The position numbers were made by a program, and so were the translations under genes. From the NCBI RefSeq assembly GCF_000835165.1, contig NZ_CP007790.1, positions 558,001 through 622,000 on the forward strand: a stretch of DNA of 64,000 bases, read 5' to 3'. How positions within the stretch are numbered: the stretch's first letter is position 1; the number at the start of each line of letters is the position of its first letter. This document shows positions 26,179 through 35,940 of this stretch, piece after piece. The notes beneath the pieces are model-generated. The model did no database searches, had not been told where the DNA came from, and saw nothing but the letters and a program-made list of their open reading frames with translations. This DNA is from Corynebacterium marinum DSM 44953 (GTDB lineage Bacteria > Actinomycetota > Actinomycetes > Mycobacteriales > Mycobacteriaceae).

Positions 26179-26876
26179 TTGCCGGATTCCCTGGATTCCC
26201 CGGCGGTCTCGCTCTCGGCGGGCTCCGCGGGGTCCTCGGTGGCCGGCCGGTCGACCAGGCCCAGCTCGTAGATCCGCTCCTCGGGGTCGACCCGGTCTGA
26301 GGAAACCATCTGCTGCATGACCAGGCCCTGGTCATTGTCCACGACCGTGATCACCGCGGTCGTGCCCAACGTCGACCAGCCCACTACCCGTCGGCCGGTG
26401 TCCTCCATGACCCGGGAGCTGCGGAGCTCCGTTATCAACTGGGTCGTCGAGGCGGCCTTCGACATCGAGTCGAAGAACTGGAACTGGCCCACCTCCCGGC
26501 CGGAGCACTCCCAGGCATTGTCGATGCCGCTGGAGTTGCAGGAGTCGAACTCCCCGAACAGGGACGCCGGCGCGATCGACCCGAAGATCTCCCGCACCTC
26601 GGCGACATCCTCCGGCAGACCCCCGCTGCTCTTCGACGTCTCCGGGACGGCCTCCGACGTCCGGGACGGCGGCGGTGTTGTCGTCGTGGTTGCTGTCACC
26701 GTGACCGAGGTGGCCGGTGCAGCGGAGCTCGGTGCAGCGGCGGGGGAGGATTCCCCGGTGGACTGCGGCGGGGCATCCTGCCCGGGCGGATCCTCAGTGG
26801 CGCACGCCGACAGTCCGACACTGAGCAGCACCGCCGCGGAGACGGCGGTCAGGCGGGCGGGGCGTGGAAGTCGCAC
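26175..26876 (-). CDS. putative lipoprotein of unknown function
   Basis: 233 residues. The signal peptide ends in a lipobox (VGLSACATEDPP, Cys24), so the mature protein should be lipid-anchored outside the membrane. A Ser/Ala/Thr/Pro linker (residues 30-75, with VTVTATTTTTPPPS) precedes a globular domain of about 110 residues with one probable disulfide (FDSCNSS...WECSGRE). The tail is acidic and Glu/Ser-rich (EDPAEPAESETAGESRESG). No family is recognised. Convergent with the PDZ/Lon-type protease gene and separated by 38 bases from the next minus-strand gene. Confidence 0.8.
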   Translation of the reverse strand: MRLPRPARLTAVSAAVLLSVGLSACATEDPPGQDAPPQSTGESSPAAAPSSAAPATSVTVTATTTTTPPPSRTSEAVPETSKSSGGLPEDVAEVREIFGSIAPASLFGEFDSCNSSGIDNAWECSGREVGQFQFFDSMSKAASTTQLITELRSSRVMEDTGRRVVGWSTLGTTAVITVVDNDQGLVMQQMVSSDRVDPEERIYELGLVDRPATEDPAEPAESETAGESRESGN

Positions 26877-26914
26877 GTGGTACAGGCTCCTTGAAAGTGA
26901 CGGTTCCGATCAGT

Positions 26915-27463
26915 CTAGTCGAGGAGTTCCGGGTCCTGCTCAAGTCCGTAGCGCAGCGCCTGCAGCACTCCGGGAGCGACCTCCGGGCCGCCCCGCAGGT
27001 CGATCTTGTCCTCCGCGAACGGGCCGGACTCCTCGATCTCCTCCGGAGTCGGCCGCAGCTGCAGGAGCGTCAGTTCGACACCCTCCGGGCGCAGCACGCC
27101 GGAGAACAGGCGGGCGGGACGGGCCGGGGCGTCGGCAAGCGACGATTCCCGGAACATGATCTCCTGGGCCAGCACGACGCCCTCGATCTCGGCGGGCCAG
27201 GCCAACCGGGAGAGGTAATCGCCCAGCTCATCCGAACCCGGCAAGATGTGCTCCGGCAGCTCCTGGACCACCAGGGTCAGGGGGGCGGCGTCGTCCGGAT
27301 CGGCGAGCTGATCGCTGATCAACAGCGTGGGGACCAGTGCAAACAGGGTCGGCGCCGCGTCCCACCCTTCGGAGTGGACGAACTCGACGGCCTCGAGCAT
27401 GGCCTTATTGAGCGCGGGGGTGTTGAACTCGGAATGCGTCACTATCAATCCTTCGTTGGTCAC
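26915..27463 (-). CDS. PPA1309-family conserved protein
   Basis: 182 residues, soluble and acidic, starting MTNEGLIVTHSEFNTPALNKAM. The pattern AVEFVHSEGWDAAPTLFALVPT with LSRLAWPAEIEGVVLAQEI is the conserved core of the actinobacterial PPA1309 family, which habitually lies next to and divergent from the UPF0182 membrane-protein gene, as here (74 bases between starts). No catalytic residues are known to me for the family. Function unknown. Confidence 0.85.
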   Translation of the reverse strand: MTNEGLIVTHSEFNTPALNKAMLEAVEFVHSEGWDAAPTLFALVPTLLISDQLADPDDAAPLTLVVQELPEHILPGSDELGDYLSRLAWPAEIEGVVLAQEIMFRESSLADAPARPARLFSGVLRPEGVELTLLQLRPTPEEIEESGPFAEDKIDLRGGPEVAPGVLQALRYGLEQDPELLD

Positions 27464-27536
27464 GCGGGGGTGAACTTCTCTAGGCTAAGGACAGTACACC
27501 GGCACAAAACTACACATGAATGCTTAGGAGAAGGAC

Positions 27537-30515
27537 TTGGCCACCGGCCTCTCGCAACCCTCCCCGTCCATTAACCGGCCACCTCGGGTGCTGAGCTGGA
27601 TCATCGGCATTATCGCCGCGCTGTTCATCCTGGCCCCCCTCGCGGTCGGTTTCTACACCGACTGGCTCTGGTTCGGTGAAGTCGACTTCCGCGGAGTCTT
27701 CACCAAGGTGCTGCTCGTCCGCATCGCCCTCTTCTTCGTGTTCGCTCTCGTAGCGGGCTTCGTCGTATGGCTCGCAGGCTTCTTCACCTGGCGCAACCGT
27801 CCGGACAGCCTCGAAAACGTGGATCTGAACTCGCCGGTCCACCAGTACCGGCAGGCACTGGACAAATCTGTCCGCGGCCTGCTGATCGGCATCCCCGTGA
27901 TTGTCGGCGTCTTCGCCGGTTTCATCGGCCAGGGCACCTGGCGCACCGTGATGATGTTCCTCAACGCCGAACCATTCGGGCAGACCGACGCGCAGTTCGG
28001 CCATGACCTCGGTTTCTATGCCTTCACCCTGCCGCTGCTGCGCCTGCTCGTGGACACCTTCTCCATGCTGCTTGTCGTCGCCTTCATCATCGGGCTGGTC
28101 GGGCACTACCTGCTGGGCAGCATCCGGATCGGCAACCAGGCAATGGGAATCAAGGGCCACATCTCCCGCGGCGCCCGCGTCCAGCTCGCCATCACCGGCG
28201 GCCTGTGGATGCTGCTCCAGGTGGCCTCCTACTTCCTGGACCGCTACACCCTCCTCTACGCCAGCCAGGAGACCTTCACCGGCGCCAGCTACACCGACAT
28301 CAACGCCGTGCTGCCGGCCAAGATCATCCTCATGATCATCGCGGCCTTCGTCGCGGTGGCGTTCTTCTCCGCCATCGTGCTCAAGGATCTGCGTATCCCC
28401 GCGCTCGGCGTGGTGCTCCTGCTGCTGTCCTCCTTCGTCATCGGCGTCGCCTGGCCGCTGCTCATGGAGCGCTTCTCCGTCCAGCCGAACCGTGTGGCCA
28501 AGGAGTCGGAGTACATCGCCCGCAATATCGAGGCCACCCGCCACTCCTACGGTCTGACGGATGACCAGGTCACGTACCTGGACAACTGGGGGTCCGCCGG
28601 GGCCTCCGACGACGACGTCGCAGCCGACGAGGCGACCATCTCCAACATCCGTCTGCTGGACCCGGAGATCCTCGCCCCGACCTTCACCCAGATGCAGCAG
28701 CTGCGCAACTTCTACGGCTTCCCCGAGACCCTCAACGTCGACCGCTACCAGGTGGACGGCGAGCTGCGCGACTTCGTCGTCGCCGCCCGCGAGCTCGACC
28801 CGAACGCCCTGCGGGAGAACCAGCGCGACTGGATCAACCGCCACACCGTGTACACCCACGGCAACGGCTTCATCGCGGCGCAGGCCAACACCGTCGACGA
28901 GGCGGCGCAGGACGCCGGCTCCACCCGCGGCGGTTTCCCGGTCTTCACCGTCTCCGACCTGCAGAGCAACGCCGCTCGCGAGGCCTCGGAGGAGGCTGAG
29001 GAACTGGGCATCAAGGTCGATCAGCCGCGCATCTACTACGGCCCCGTGATCGCCAGCTCCACCGACGGCGCGGACTACGCCATCGTCGGCGACAACGGTT
29101 CCGACCCGGTCGAGTACGACACCGACAACTCCTTCTTCACCTACGACGGTTCCGGCGGCGTGGACGTGGGCAACATGATCAACCGTGCCGCCTTCGCCCT
29201 GCGCTACCAGGAGATGAACCTGGTCCTCTCCGACCGGGTCCACGGCGACTCGAAGATCATTTTCGAGCGCGACCCGCGTGCCCGCGTCGAGAAGGTCGCA
29301 CCCTGGCTGACCACCGACTCCAAGACCTACCCCGCCGTCATCGACGGCCGGATCAAGTGGATCGTCGACGGATACACCACCCTGAGCGCCCTGCCCTACT
29401 CTGAGCAGACCTCCCTGACGGAGACCACCGTCGACGCCCTCAACCCCGACGGGACCAACCAGCGGCTGATCACCGATGAGGTCGGTTACATCCGCAACTC
29501 GGTCAAGGCCACCGTCGACGCCTACGACGGCACCGTCGAGCTCTACGAGTTCGACACCGAGGACCCGGTGCTCAAGGTGTGGCAGGGTATCTTCCCCGAC
29601 ACGGTCAACCCGGAGAGTGAGATTTCCGAGGAGCTGCGCCAGCACATGCGCTACCCCGAGGACATGTTCAAGGTCCAGCGCGAACTGCTCGCCCGCTACC
29701 ACGTCTCCGACCCGGGCGTGTTCTTCACCAACGACGCCTTCTGGTCCGTCCCCGGTGACCCGACCGCACCCGAGGGCCGTCAGGAACTCAACCAGCCTCC
29801 GTACTATGTCGTCGCCTCCGACCCGGAGACCCAGGAGTCCAGCTTCCAGCTGATCACCCCGTACCGCGGCCTCAACCGCGAGTTCCTTTCCGCGCACATG
29901 ACGGTCAGCTCCGACCCGGAGACCTACGGCAAGATGACCGTCCGAGTCCTGCCGACCAACACCCAGACCCAGGGCCCCAAGCAGGCGCAGGATGCCATGA
30001 TGTCCTCCGACCAGGTGGCCCGGGACCGCACGCTCTGGGAGGGCTCCAACGACCTCCACAACGGCAACCTGCTCACCCTGCCGGTGGGCGGCGGCGAGAT
30101 CCTCTACGTCGAGCCGATCTACTCGCAGCGCAAGAACCAGGAGTCCGCGTTCCCCAAGCTGCTGCGCGTGCTCGTGTCCTACAAGGGGCGCGTCGGTTAC
30201 GCTCCGACCATCTCCGAGTCCCTCGCACAGGTGGGCATCGACCCGCGTGCCGCCCAGGACATCGCCGGTACCCCGACGGCCCCGACTACCCCGGCCGAGC
30301 CGGAGACCGGGGAGGAAGGACAAACCCCGGAGGAGGATACTCCGACGCCGCCGGCAACCGCCGCAGGCACCGAGGGTGAGGCCATCGAGCGCATCAACGA
30401 GGCCCTGAGCAACCTCGAGACCGCCCAGAACGGCTCCTTCGAGGAGTACGGCAAGGCTCTTGATGAGCTGGACCGTGCCGTCGAGGAGTACCAGTCGCTC
30501 ACCGCAGGTAACTAA
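27537..30515 (+). CDS. UPF0182 family large membrane protein (Rv3193c-like)
   Basis: 992 residues from TTG 27537, supported by AGGAGAAGG at 27526-27534. Seven or so transmembrane segments occupy the first 320 residues (e.g. SWIIGIIAALFILAPLAVGF). A long extracytoplasmic domain follows, with repeated YNEMNL/RYQEMN-type and RYPEDMFKVQRELL blocks that mark the family. The last 90 residues are a Pro/Thr/Glu-rich linker plus a helical hairpin (INEALSNLETAQNG). The gene is conserved across actinobacteria and its role is undefined. A strong hairpin follows that also carries the next promoter. Confidence 0.9.
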   Translation: MATGLSQPSPSINRPPRVLSWIIGIIAALFILAPLAVGFYTDWLWFGEVDFRGVFTKVLLVRIALFFVFALVAGFVVWLAGFFTWRNRPDSLENVDLNSPVHQYRQALDKSVRGLLIGIPVIVGVFAGFIGQGTWRTVMMFLNAEPFGQTDAQFGHDLGFYAFTLPLLRLLVDTFSMLLVVAFIIGLVGHYLLGSIRIGNQAMGIKGHISRGARVQLAITGGLWMLLQVASYFLDRYTLLYASQETFTGASYTDINAVLPAKIILMIIAAFVAVAFFSAIVLKDLRIPALGVVLLLLSSFVIGVAWPLLMERFSVQPNRVAKESEYIARNIEATRHSYGLTDDQVTYLDNWGSAGASDDDVAADEATISNIRLLDPEILAPTFTQMQQLRNFYGFPETLNVDRYQVDGELRDFVVAARELDPNALRENQRDWINRHTVYTHGNGFIAAQANTVDEAAQDAGSTRGGFPVFTVSDLQSNAAREASEEAEELGIKVDQPRIYYGPVIASSTDGADYAIVGDNGSDPVEYDTDNSFFTYDGSGGVDVGNMINRAAFALRYQEMNLVLSDRVHGDSKIIFERDPRARVEKVAPWLTTDSKTYPAVIDGRIKWIVDGYTTLSALPYSEQTSLTETTVDALNPDGTNQRLITDEVGYIRNSVKATVDAYDGTVELYEFDTEDPVLKVWQGIFPDTVNPESEISEELRQHMRYPEDMFKVQRELLARYHVSDPGVFFTNDAFWSVPGDPTAPEGRQELNQPPYYVVASDPETQESSFQLITPYRGLNREFLSAHMTVSSDPETYGKMTVRVLPTNTQTQGPKQAQDAMMSSDQVARDRTLWEGSNDLHNGNLLTLPVGGGEILYVEPIYSQRKNQESAFPKLLRVLVSYKGRVGYAPTISESLAQVGIDPRAAQDIAGTPTAPTTPAEPETGEEGQTPEEDTPTPPATAAGTEGEAIERINEALSNLETAQNGSFEEYGKALDELDRAVEEYQSLTAGN

Positions 30516-30525
30516 AACCATCTCT

Positions 30526-30555
30526 GGCCGGGGGATTTGCGAGGATCCCCCGGCC
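30526..30555 (+). terminator. hairpin after the UPF0182 gene
   Basis: An 11-bp perfect stem GGCCGGGGGAT (30526-30536) / ATCCCCCGGCC (30545-30555) with loop TTGCGAGG. No U-run follows, so it would be a non-canonical terminator. Its loop contains the -35 hexamer of the tRNA promoter. Confidence 0.65.
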
Positions 30556-30566
30556 GTGGGTATAGT
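30537..30566 (+). promoter_or_regulatory. promoter of the first initiator tRNA gene
   Basis: TTGCGA 30537-30542 and TATAGT 30561-30566 with an 18-base spacer. The same -10 in a similar context (GTGGGTATAGTT, GTGGGTTATAGTTT) precedes the second initiator tRNA gene. Confidence 0.6.
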
Positions 30567-30616
30567 TCTACATCTGCAGCAGACAATGTTGCACGGTGTA
30601 AGTGAATGGCACCCGT

Positions 30617-30693
<77 letters not shown>

Positions 30694-30702
30694 CTTCACA
30701 CA

Positions 30703-30736
30703 GAAACCCCCTGGACCAGCTGGTCCAGGGGGTTTC
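30703..30736. terminator. bidirectional terminator between tRNA-fMet copy 1 and ilvD
   Basis: GAAACCCCCTGGACCA (30703-30718) pairs perfectly with TGGTCCAGGGGGTTTC (30721-30736); T-rich on the plus strand and A-rich before it, so it serves both convergent genes. Confidence 0.88.
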
Positions 30737-30747
30737 TTCGTGCCCGG

Positions 30748-32478
30748 TCAGGCCGTGACAGCGCCGACCGACGCAGACTGGACCAGCTTGGCGTACTTGC
30801 CCAGCACGCCGTGCAGCCGCGGGTTCTCCGGGATCTGCCACCCGGCCTTTCTCCGGGTCATCTCCTCATCCGTGATATCGACGTCGATGGTGCGCTCCGG
30901 GATGTTCACCCTGATCGGGTCGCCGTCCCGCAGGAAGGCGATCGGGCCCCCGTCGACGGCCTCGGGGGCGACGTGGCCGATGCACAGCCCGGTGGATCCG
31001 CCCGAGAAACGGCCGTCGGTGATCAGCAGGACGTCCTTGCCGATGCCGGCACCCTTGATGGCGCCGGTGATGGCCAGCATCTCGCGCATGCCCGGCCCGC
31101 CCTTCGGGCCCTCGTAGCGGATCACCACGACGTCGCCCTTCTTCAGCTCGCCGTTGAGGACCGCATCCATCGCGGGCTGCTCACGGTCGAAGACGCGGGC
31201 GGTGCCCTCGAAGACCTCGGCGTCGAAGCCCGCAGTCTTGACGACGGCGCCCTCCGGCGCGAGGGAGCCACGGAGGACGCTCAGGCCGCCGGTGGCGTGG
31301 AGCGGGTTGTCCAGGGCGCGGAGAATCTTCCCGTCCGGGTCGGGGGTGCGCACGTCGGCGAGGTTCTCGGCGACGGTGCGGCCGGTGACCGTCAGGCAGT
31401 CGCCGTTGAGTAGGCCGGCGTCGAGCAGTGCCTTCATGACGACGGGGATCCCGCCGATCCGGAAGACGTCGGCCATGACATACCTGCCGAAGGGCTTGAG
31501 GTCGCCGAGGTGCGGGACCTTGTCTGCGACTGAGTTGAAGTCGTCGAGATCCAGGTCGACGCCCGCCTCGTGGGCGATGGCCAGCAGGTGGAGCACGGCG
31601 TTGGTGGAACCGCCGAGCGCCATGACCACAGCGACGGCGTTGAGCAGTGAATCACGGGTGATGATGTCGCGGGCACGGATGCCGCGGCGCAGCAGTTCGA
31701 CCACGGCCTCGCCCGACCGGCGGGCGTGGACGGTGCGGTCGCGGTGGACGGCCGGGGGAGCGGCGGACCCCGGCAGCGACATGCCCATCGCCTCCGCGGC
31801 CGAGGCCATCGTGTTGGCGGTGTACATGCCGCCGCAGGCTCCCTCGCCGGGGCAGATGGCGCGTTCGATGACGTCCACCTTCTCCTGCGAGAGCTTCCCG
31901 GCGCGGCAGGCGCCGACGGCCTCGAATGCGTCGATGAGGGTCACCTCCTGCTCGGTGCCGTCCGCGAAACGGGCGGTGCCGGGCATTGTGGAGCCGTTGT
32001 AGAGGAACACGCTCGAGAGGTTGAGCCGGGCGGCTGCCATGAGCATGCCGGGGATGGACTTGTCGCAGCCGGCCAGCAGGACCGAGCCGTCGAGACGCTC
32101 GGCGCTCATGACCGTCTCCACCGAGTCGGTGATCACTTCGCGGGACACCAGGGAATAGTGCATGCCCTCGTGTCCCATGGAAATGCCGTCGGAAACGGAG
32201 ATGGTGCCGAACTCCAGCGGGTAGCCGCCGGCGGCGTGCACGCCCTCCTTCGCGAAACCGGCCAGCTTCTTCAGGGTGAGGTTGCAGGGGGTGATCTCGT
32301 TCCAGGAGGAGGCCACGCCGATCTGCGGCTTGGCCCAGTCGTCGTCGCCCATGCCCACCGCGCGGAGCATGCCGCGGGAGGCGGTACTCTCCAGTCCGTC
32401 GGTGACGTCGCGGGAGCGGGGTTTGATGTCCACGGAGGTGCCGTGGTTGTCCTTGCGGTCGTCTGTGGGTTTCGTCAT
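30748..32478 (-). CDS. ilvD: dihydroxy-acid dehydratase
   Basis: 576 residues, full-length for the family. It dehydrates dihydroxy-isovalerate and dihydroxy-methylvalerate in valine, isoleucine and pantothenate synthesis. The iron-sulfur cysteines are visible: [12 protein letters not shown] near residue 66, [13 protein letters not shown] near 136, and [12 protein letters not shown] near 209; the block [19 protein letters not shown] is near residue 493. It lies alone on the minus strand between two identical plus-strand initiator tRNA genes, so any recombination between those repeats would remove or duplicate ilvD. Confidence 0.95.
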   Translation of the reverse strand: MTKPTDDRKDNHGTSVDIKPRSRDVTDGLESTASRGMLRAVGMGDDDWAKPQIGVASSWNEITPCNLTLKKLAGFAKEGVHAAGGYPLEFGTISVSDGISMGHEGMHYSLVSREVITDSVETVMSAERLDGSVLLAGCDKSIPGMLMAAARLNLSSVFLYNGSTMPGTARFADGTEQEVTLIDAFEAVGACRAGKLSQEKVDVIERAICPGEGACGGMYTANTMASAAEAMGMSLPGSAAPPAVHRDRTVHARRSGEAVVELLRRGIRARDIITRDSLLNAVAVVMALGGSTNAVLHLLAIAHEAGVDLDLDDFNSVADKVPHLGDLKPFGRYVMADVFRIGGIPVVMKALLDAGLLNGDCLTVTGRTVAENLADVRTPDPDGKILRALDNPLHATGGLSVLRGSLAPEGAVVKTAGFDAEVFEGTARVFDREQPAMDAVLNGELKKGDVVVIRYEGPKGGPGMREMLAITGAIKGAGIGKDVLLITDGRFSGGSTGLCIGHVAPEAVDGGPIAFLRDGDPIRVNIPERTIDVDITDEEMTRRKAGWQIPENPRLHGVLGKYAKLVQSASVGAVTA

Positions 32479-32567
32479 GTCTCGAGTCTAGGCACGTGCG
32501 CGCTGCGGGGGCCGGAGATCGGGGCCAGCCGGCCGCGGCCGCAGGGAAAGCCATGTGAACAGCGCAT

Positions 32568-32597
32568 TTGGGTTATCCGTGAGTGGTGGGTTATAGT
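32568..32597 (+). promoter_or_regulatory. promoter of the second initiator tRNA gene
   Basis: TTGGGT 32568-32573, an 18-base spacer, then TATAGT 32592-32597. Same spacing and same -10 as the promoter of copy 1. It lies in the gap upstream of ilvD, divergent to it. Confidence 0.6.
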
Positions 32598-32661
32598 TTC
32601 ACATGTCGTCAGGGCGAGATTAACAGTCTTGTGTTGGCGCGGTGAAGTGAATATCACCCGA

Positions 32662-32738
<77 letters not shown>

Positions 32739-32745
32739 ATTCACA

Positions 32746-32780
32746 CGAGACCCCCGGATCCTCAGGATCCGGGGGTCTCG
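32746..32780 (+). terminator. terminator after tRNA-fMet copy 2
   Basis: CGAGACCCCCGGATCC (32746-32761) pairs perfectly with GGATCCGGGGGTCTCG (32765-32780) over a three-base loop. Only a short T-poor tail follows. Confidence 0.8.
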
Positions 32781-32938
32781 TCGTTCGTGGGGTGCCCGGT
32801 ATTGTCCCGGCACCCCCCGTGCCCGGTGGCCCGGTAACCGTTCGGACACGACATTCATGTGCACCTGCCGACCCGGAGCGGGCGTGACATGATGTCTGGG
32901 TATTCGTTTGAGCATCACCAGAAGGGGCACCACCTCAC

Positions 32939-34144
32939 ATGCGACGGCACTCCCGCGTTAGAAGCATCCTGACCGCGACCATGGCGACGGGTGCGGTGAT
33001 GCTGGCGGCGCCCGCTTTCGCCGGCGCCCAGGCCCCGGCCGTCCCCGCCGCGCCGGTGGCGGGCGCCTCCTCGGAGGTTGCGGCGGAGGTGCCGGTGAAC
33101 CAGGTGGAGGTTGTCTCCGCCGACGTGGTGAACCACATCCGCGGCCAGCTGGCTAAGTTTGGCGTGCAGACCCCTGCGCCGGACACGGCCCTGACCGACG
33201 CGGTGGATAACGCGATTGTCGCGCATGTGCCGAACACACGGCTGCGCCAGACCGTAATCGACGAAGGTGCGTCGGAGACTCCCGCCGGGACGACCCGTGC
33301 CGAGTACGCCGACCCGGCGGATGTGCCGTCGGAGACACCCGTGGAGATCACCGACGACATCCGCGAGCGGTTCGTCCAGGAGGAGGCCGTTCCGCTGGAC
33401 CCCAACTACCGCTGGATGAATGACCCGGTGTCCAAGGTGATGGCGGGCAAGCCCCTTGAGGAGTGGATCCTGCACCGGGTGCCGGGTTCCTGGTTCGACG
33501 CACCGCGGATCCCGGAGGAGTCGATGGTGGTGCAGAACCAGGACGCGTCGTTGTACGGTCCGGGCACGCCGATCTACCTGGGCGAGAACATGATGTGCAC
33601 GCTCGGCGCGGCGGGCACGGATGCGCAGGGCCGGAAGGTCGGTATCACCGCCGGTCACTGCGGTCAGCCGGGCGACGAGGTCTGGTCCGCAGACTCCTGG
33701 CAGGTGGGCCCCACCGGCACGGTGGTGGCGAGCAACCAGCTGCACGACTACTCGGTCATCGAGCTGGGGGCGGACGCTCAGATCTCCCGCACCTACAACG
33801 GCGTGACCGTCAACAGCGTCGGGGGACCGGTCGCCCCGGGCGACATCCTCTGCAAGCAGGGGGTGGCCACCGGCCACACCTGCGGAAATGTGTGGGCGGC
33901 CGACGACCAGGTGCAGATTTCCCAGCTGTGCGCGATGGTCGGCGACTCTGGCGCACCGGTGCTGGCAGGTGACCGCCTGGTCGGCATGGTCTCCGGCGGC
34001 GTCCTCCCGGACCAGCGTCTCTCCTGCCAGACGCCCCTGCAGGGGCAGCTGTTCATGCCGACCGCCTCGCAGACCATGGACTCAGTCCTCGCGGACGTCG
34101 ACGCCCGCGGGGGCGTCGGCGCCGGCTTCCGACTGGCCGACTAG
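32939..34144 (+). CDS. secreted trypsin-like serine protease (S1 family)
   Basis: 401 residues. A classical signal peptide (RRHSRVRSILTATMATGAVM then cleavage near AFAGA, about residue 30) directs export. A propeptide-like region (residues 30-200, Ala/Val/Pro/Glu-rich) precedes the catalytic domain. The triad is visible: His in VGITAGHCGQPG (about residue 239), Asp in LHDYSVIELGAD (about 271) and Ser in VGDSGAPVLAGD (about 339). Two Cys pairs fit disulfides. The 200-base region before it holds only the tRNA terminator and a probable RBS (AGAAGGGG near 32921). An autoprocessed extracellular protease is the expected role. Confidence 0.9.
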   Translation: MRRHSRVRSILTATMATGAVMLAAPAFAGAQAPAVPAAPVAGASSEVAAEVPVNQVEVVSADVVNHIRGQLAKFGVQTPAPDTALTDAVDNAIVAHVPNTRLRQTVIDEGASETPAGTTRAEYADPADVPSETPVEITDDIRERFVQEEAVPLDPNYRWMNDPVSKVMAGKPLEEWILHRVPGSWFDAPRIPEESMVVQNQDASLYGPGTPIYLGENMMCTLGAAGTDAQGRKVGITAGHCGQPGDEVWSADSWQVGPTGTVVASNQLHDYSVIELGADAQISRTYNGVTVNSVGGPVAPGDILCKQGVATGHTCGNVWAADDQVQISQLCAMVGDSGAPVLAGDRLVGMVSGGVLPDQRLSCQTPLQGQLFMPTASQTMDSVLADVDARGGVGAGFRLAD

Positions 34145-34168
34145 CGTCGGGCTCGAATTACGGTTTCT

Positions 34169-34966
34169 TCAGCCCTCGCCGCGCAACGCGGCGAGGGTTT
34201 CGTCGTGCAGCAGGCCGTTGGTGGCCACCGCGTCTCCGCCGTGCGGGCCGTCCTCGCCGGCGAGCGAGGTGAAGCGGCCGCCGGCTTCGGAGACCAGGAT
34301 GGACAGCGCGGCCAGGTCCCAGAGGGAAACCTCGGGCTCGGCGGCGATGTCCACCGCGCCCTCCGCCACCAGGCAGTAGGAGAAGAAGTCTCCGTAGCCG
34401 CGCAGGCGCCAGGTGGCGTCGGACAGGGCGATGAAGTTCTCGCGCAGGTCGCGTGCAGCCCAACCCTCGAGGGAGGAGAAGGCCAGGGAGGCGTCGGCAA
34501 GCGAGGAGACGCCGGAGACGCCGAGCTTCTTCGGGGAACCGCCGTTGAAGGTGCGCCACGCGCCGGACTCCTCGGCGGCGTGCCAGCGGCGTGCCAGCGC
34601 CGGGGCGGAGATGACGCCCACGACGGGGTGCCCGTCGACGAGCAGGGAGATCAGGGTCGCCCACACGGGCACGCCGCGGACGAAGTTCTTGGTGCCGTCG
34701 ATCGGGTCGATGACCCACTGGCGTCCCTCGGGGGTGGCTTCACCGCCGAACTCCTCGCCCAGGATGGCGTCGGAGGGGCGGGCCTCGGCGAGCTTCGCGC
34801 GCAGGGCCTCCTCGCAGGTGAGATCAGCGTCGGAGACGGGCGTCATGTCAGGCTTCGAGGTGACGTTGAGGTCGGTGGCCTCGAAGCGCTCGATGGTCAG
34901 GGCGTCCGCGATATCCGCGAGTTCGAGGGCGAGGGCAAGGTCATCGGCGTACGTGCTCATGCTCAC
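34169..34966 (-). CDS. hisN: histidinol-phosphatase HisN (inositol monophosphatase fold)
   Basis: 265 residues. Metal-binding motifs of the IMPase superfamily are present: GEEF (about residue 70), [12 protein letters not shown] (about 84-95) and the C-terminal [15 protein letters not shown]. In corynebacteria the histidinol-phosphatase of histidine synthesis belongs to this fold and is encoded just before an inositol-phosphatase-like gene and prfB, which is the arrangement here; without the context it could be any IMPase-type enzyme. GTG 34966 overlaps the upstream stop (GTGA); ATG 34960 is an alternative start. Confidence 0.85.
   Translation of the reverse strand: MSMSTYADDLALALELADIADALTIERFEATDLNVTSKPDMTPVSDADLTCEEALRAKLAEARPSDAILGEEFGGEATPEGRQWVIDPIDGTKNFVRGVPVWATLISLLVDGHPVVGVISAPALARRWHAAEESGAWRTFNGGSPKKLGVSGVSSLADASLAFSSLEGWAARDLRENFIALSDATWRLRGYGDFFSYCLVAEGAVDIAAEPEVSLWDLAALSILVSEAGGRFTSLAGEDGPHGGDAVATNGLLHDETLAALRGEG
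34173..34200 (+). terminator. hairpin ending the serine protease transcript
   Basis: CCCTCGCCGCG (34173-34183) pairs with CGCGGCGAGGG (34187-34197) followed by TTT. It lies inside the last codons of the convergent hisN gene. Confidence 0.6.
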
Positions 34967-35817
34967 ATACTAGCCAGCGCGGCGGCGGCCTGGTCCACTG
35001 CGCGAGCGTTGCCCGCCACACACCACGTGACCCCGCCGGCCTCAACCTTCACGCCCACCCCGCCAGCACCTTCGACCAGGGCTTTTCCAGGCAGCCAGTC
35101 CCAGTCGGCGACGGAATGCTGCATCCACACACCCATTGATCCGTCCGCGACGGAAGCCAGGTCGACGGAACCGGCGCCGAGCATCCGCAGCGTCGCGAAC
35201 TCGTTGACCACACGGATCCAGGCGTCCCGGCGCTCCGGCTGCCCCAGCGAAGTGGGGTGCAGGTAGGTGGCCAGGCAGAGCTGGTTCGCGTCCGTCTGCG
35301 GGAGCTTCCCGACGCCCCGGCCGTCCCGCGTCGTCGGGATCTCCGGGCCGCCGAACCAGGTGTAGCCCATGGCCGGGCGGTGCACGGCACCGAGGATCAG
35401 GCGGGACGGGTCGGCGGGGTCTCCTTCGGCCAGCGCCAGGGCGGAGCACCAGTAGTCCGAACCCGCGGTGAAGTTGTAGGTGCCGTCGACCGGGTCGACC
35501 ACCCAGGTGCGGCCGGAGGTCGAGGGCTGGTCGGTGCCCTCTTCGCCGACGATCCCGTCCTCGGGACGCAGTAGCCGGAGTGCACCGGCGATGAACTCCT
35601 CGGCCGCATGGTCCGCCTCGGTCACCACGTCGGAGACCGAGCTCTTGAGGTTGGTGGACACCCCCTGCTCGCGCATCCGCCAGGCCAGGCGGCCGGCGTT
35701 GTACACGAGTGCCTGAGCGAGGTGCTCGTCCGAATCCTGGTCGTGGGCGATGGCGAAGGTCTTCGTGATCGCGGCGATCATCTCTTCGAGGCTTGCGGCG
35801 GGATGCTGATTGGTCAT
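34963..35817 (-). CDS. inositol monophosphatase family protein
   Basis: 284 residues if ATG 35817 ([14 protein letters not shown]) is used; an earlier ATG at 35832 adds five residues. IMPase-fold motifs are GEEG (near residue 90), [12 protein letters not shown] (near 104-115) and [15 protein letters not shown] near residue 240. It is the second IMPase-like gene in tandem with hisN, stop and start overlapping by four bases, so the two form one operon. Likely substrates are sugar or inositol phosphates (inositol is needed for mycothiol and phosphatidylinositol in this order), but specificity cannot be read from sequence. Divergent from prfB. Confidence 0.85.
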   Translation of the reverse strand: MTNQHPAASLEEMIAAITKTFAIAHDQDSDEHLAQALVYNAGRLAWRMREQGVSTNLKSSVSDVVTEADHAAEEFIAGALRLLRPEDGIVGEEGTDQPSTSGRTWVVDPVDGTYNFTAGSDYWCSALALAEGDPADPSRLILGAVHRPAMGYTWFGGPEIPTTRDGRGVGKLPQTDANQLCLATYLHPTSLGQPERRDAWIRVVNEFATLRMLGAGSVDLASVADGSMGVWMQHSVADWDWLPGKALVEGAGGVGVKVEAGGVTWCVAGNARAVDQAAAALASM

Positions 35818-35940
35818 GGGCCTATTGTGCACCGGCCGGGTGCCGGCTTCCGGACGAGGGGCGTACTCGCCGGTGGGTCACGGCGCGAAAGCGGGCGGGG
35901 AGGCCGGGGCGTGCGCGGGAGGCAAGTAGACTGTCGGGTT

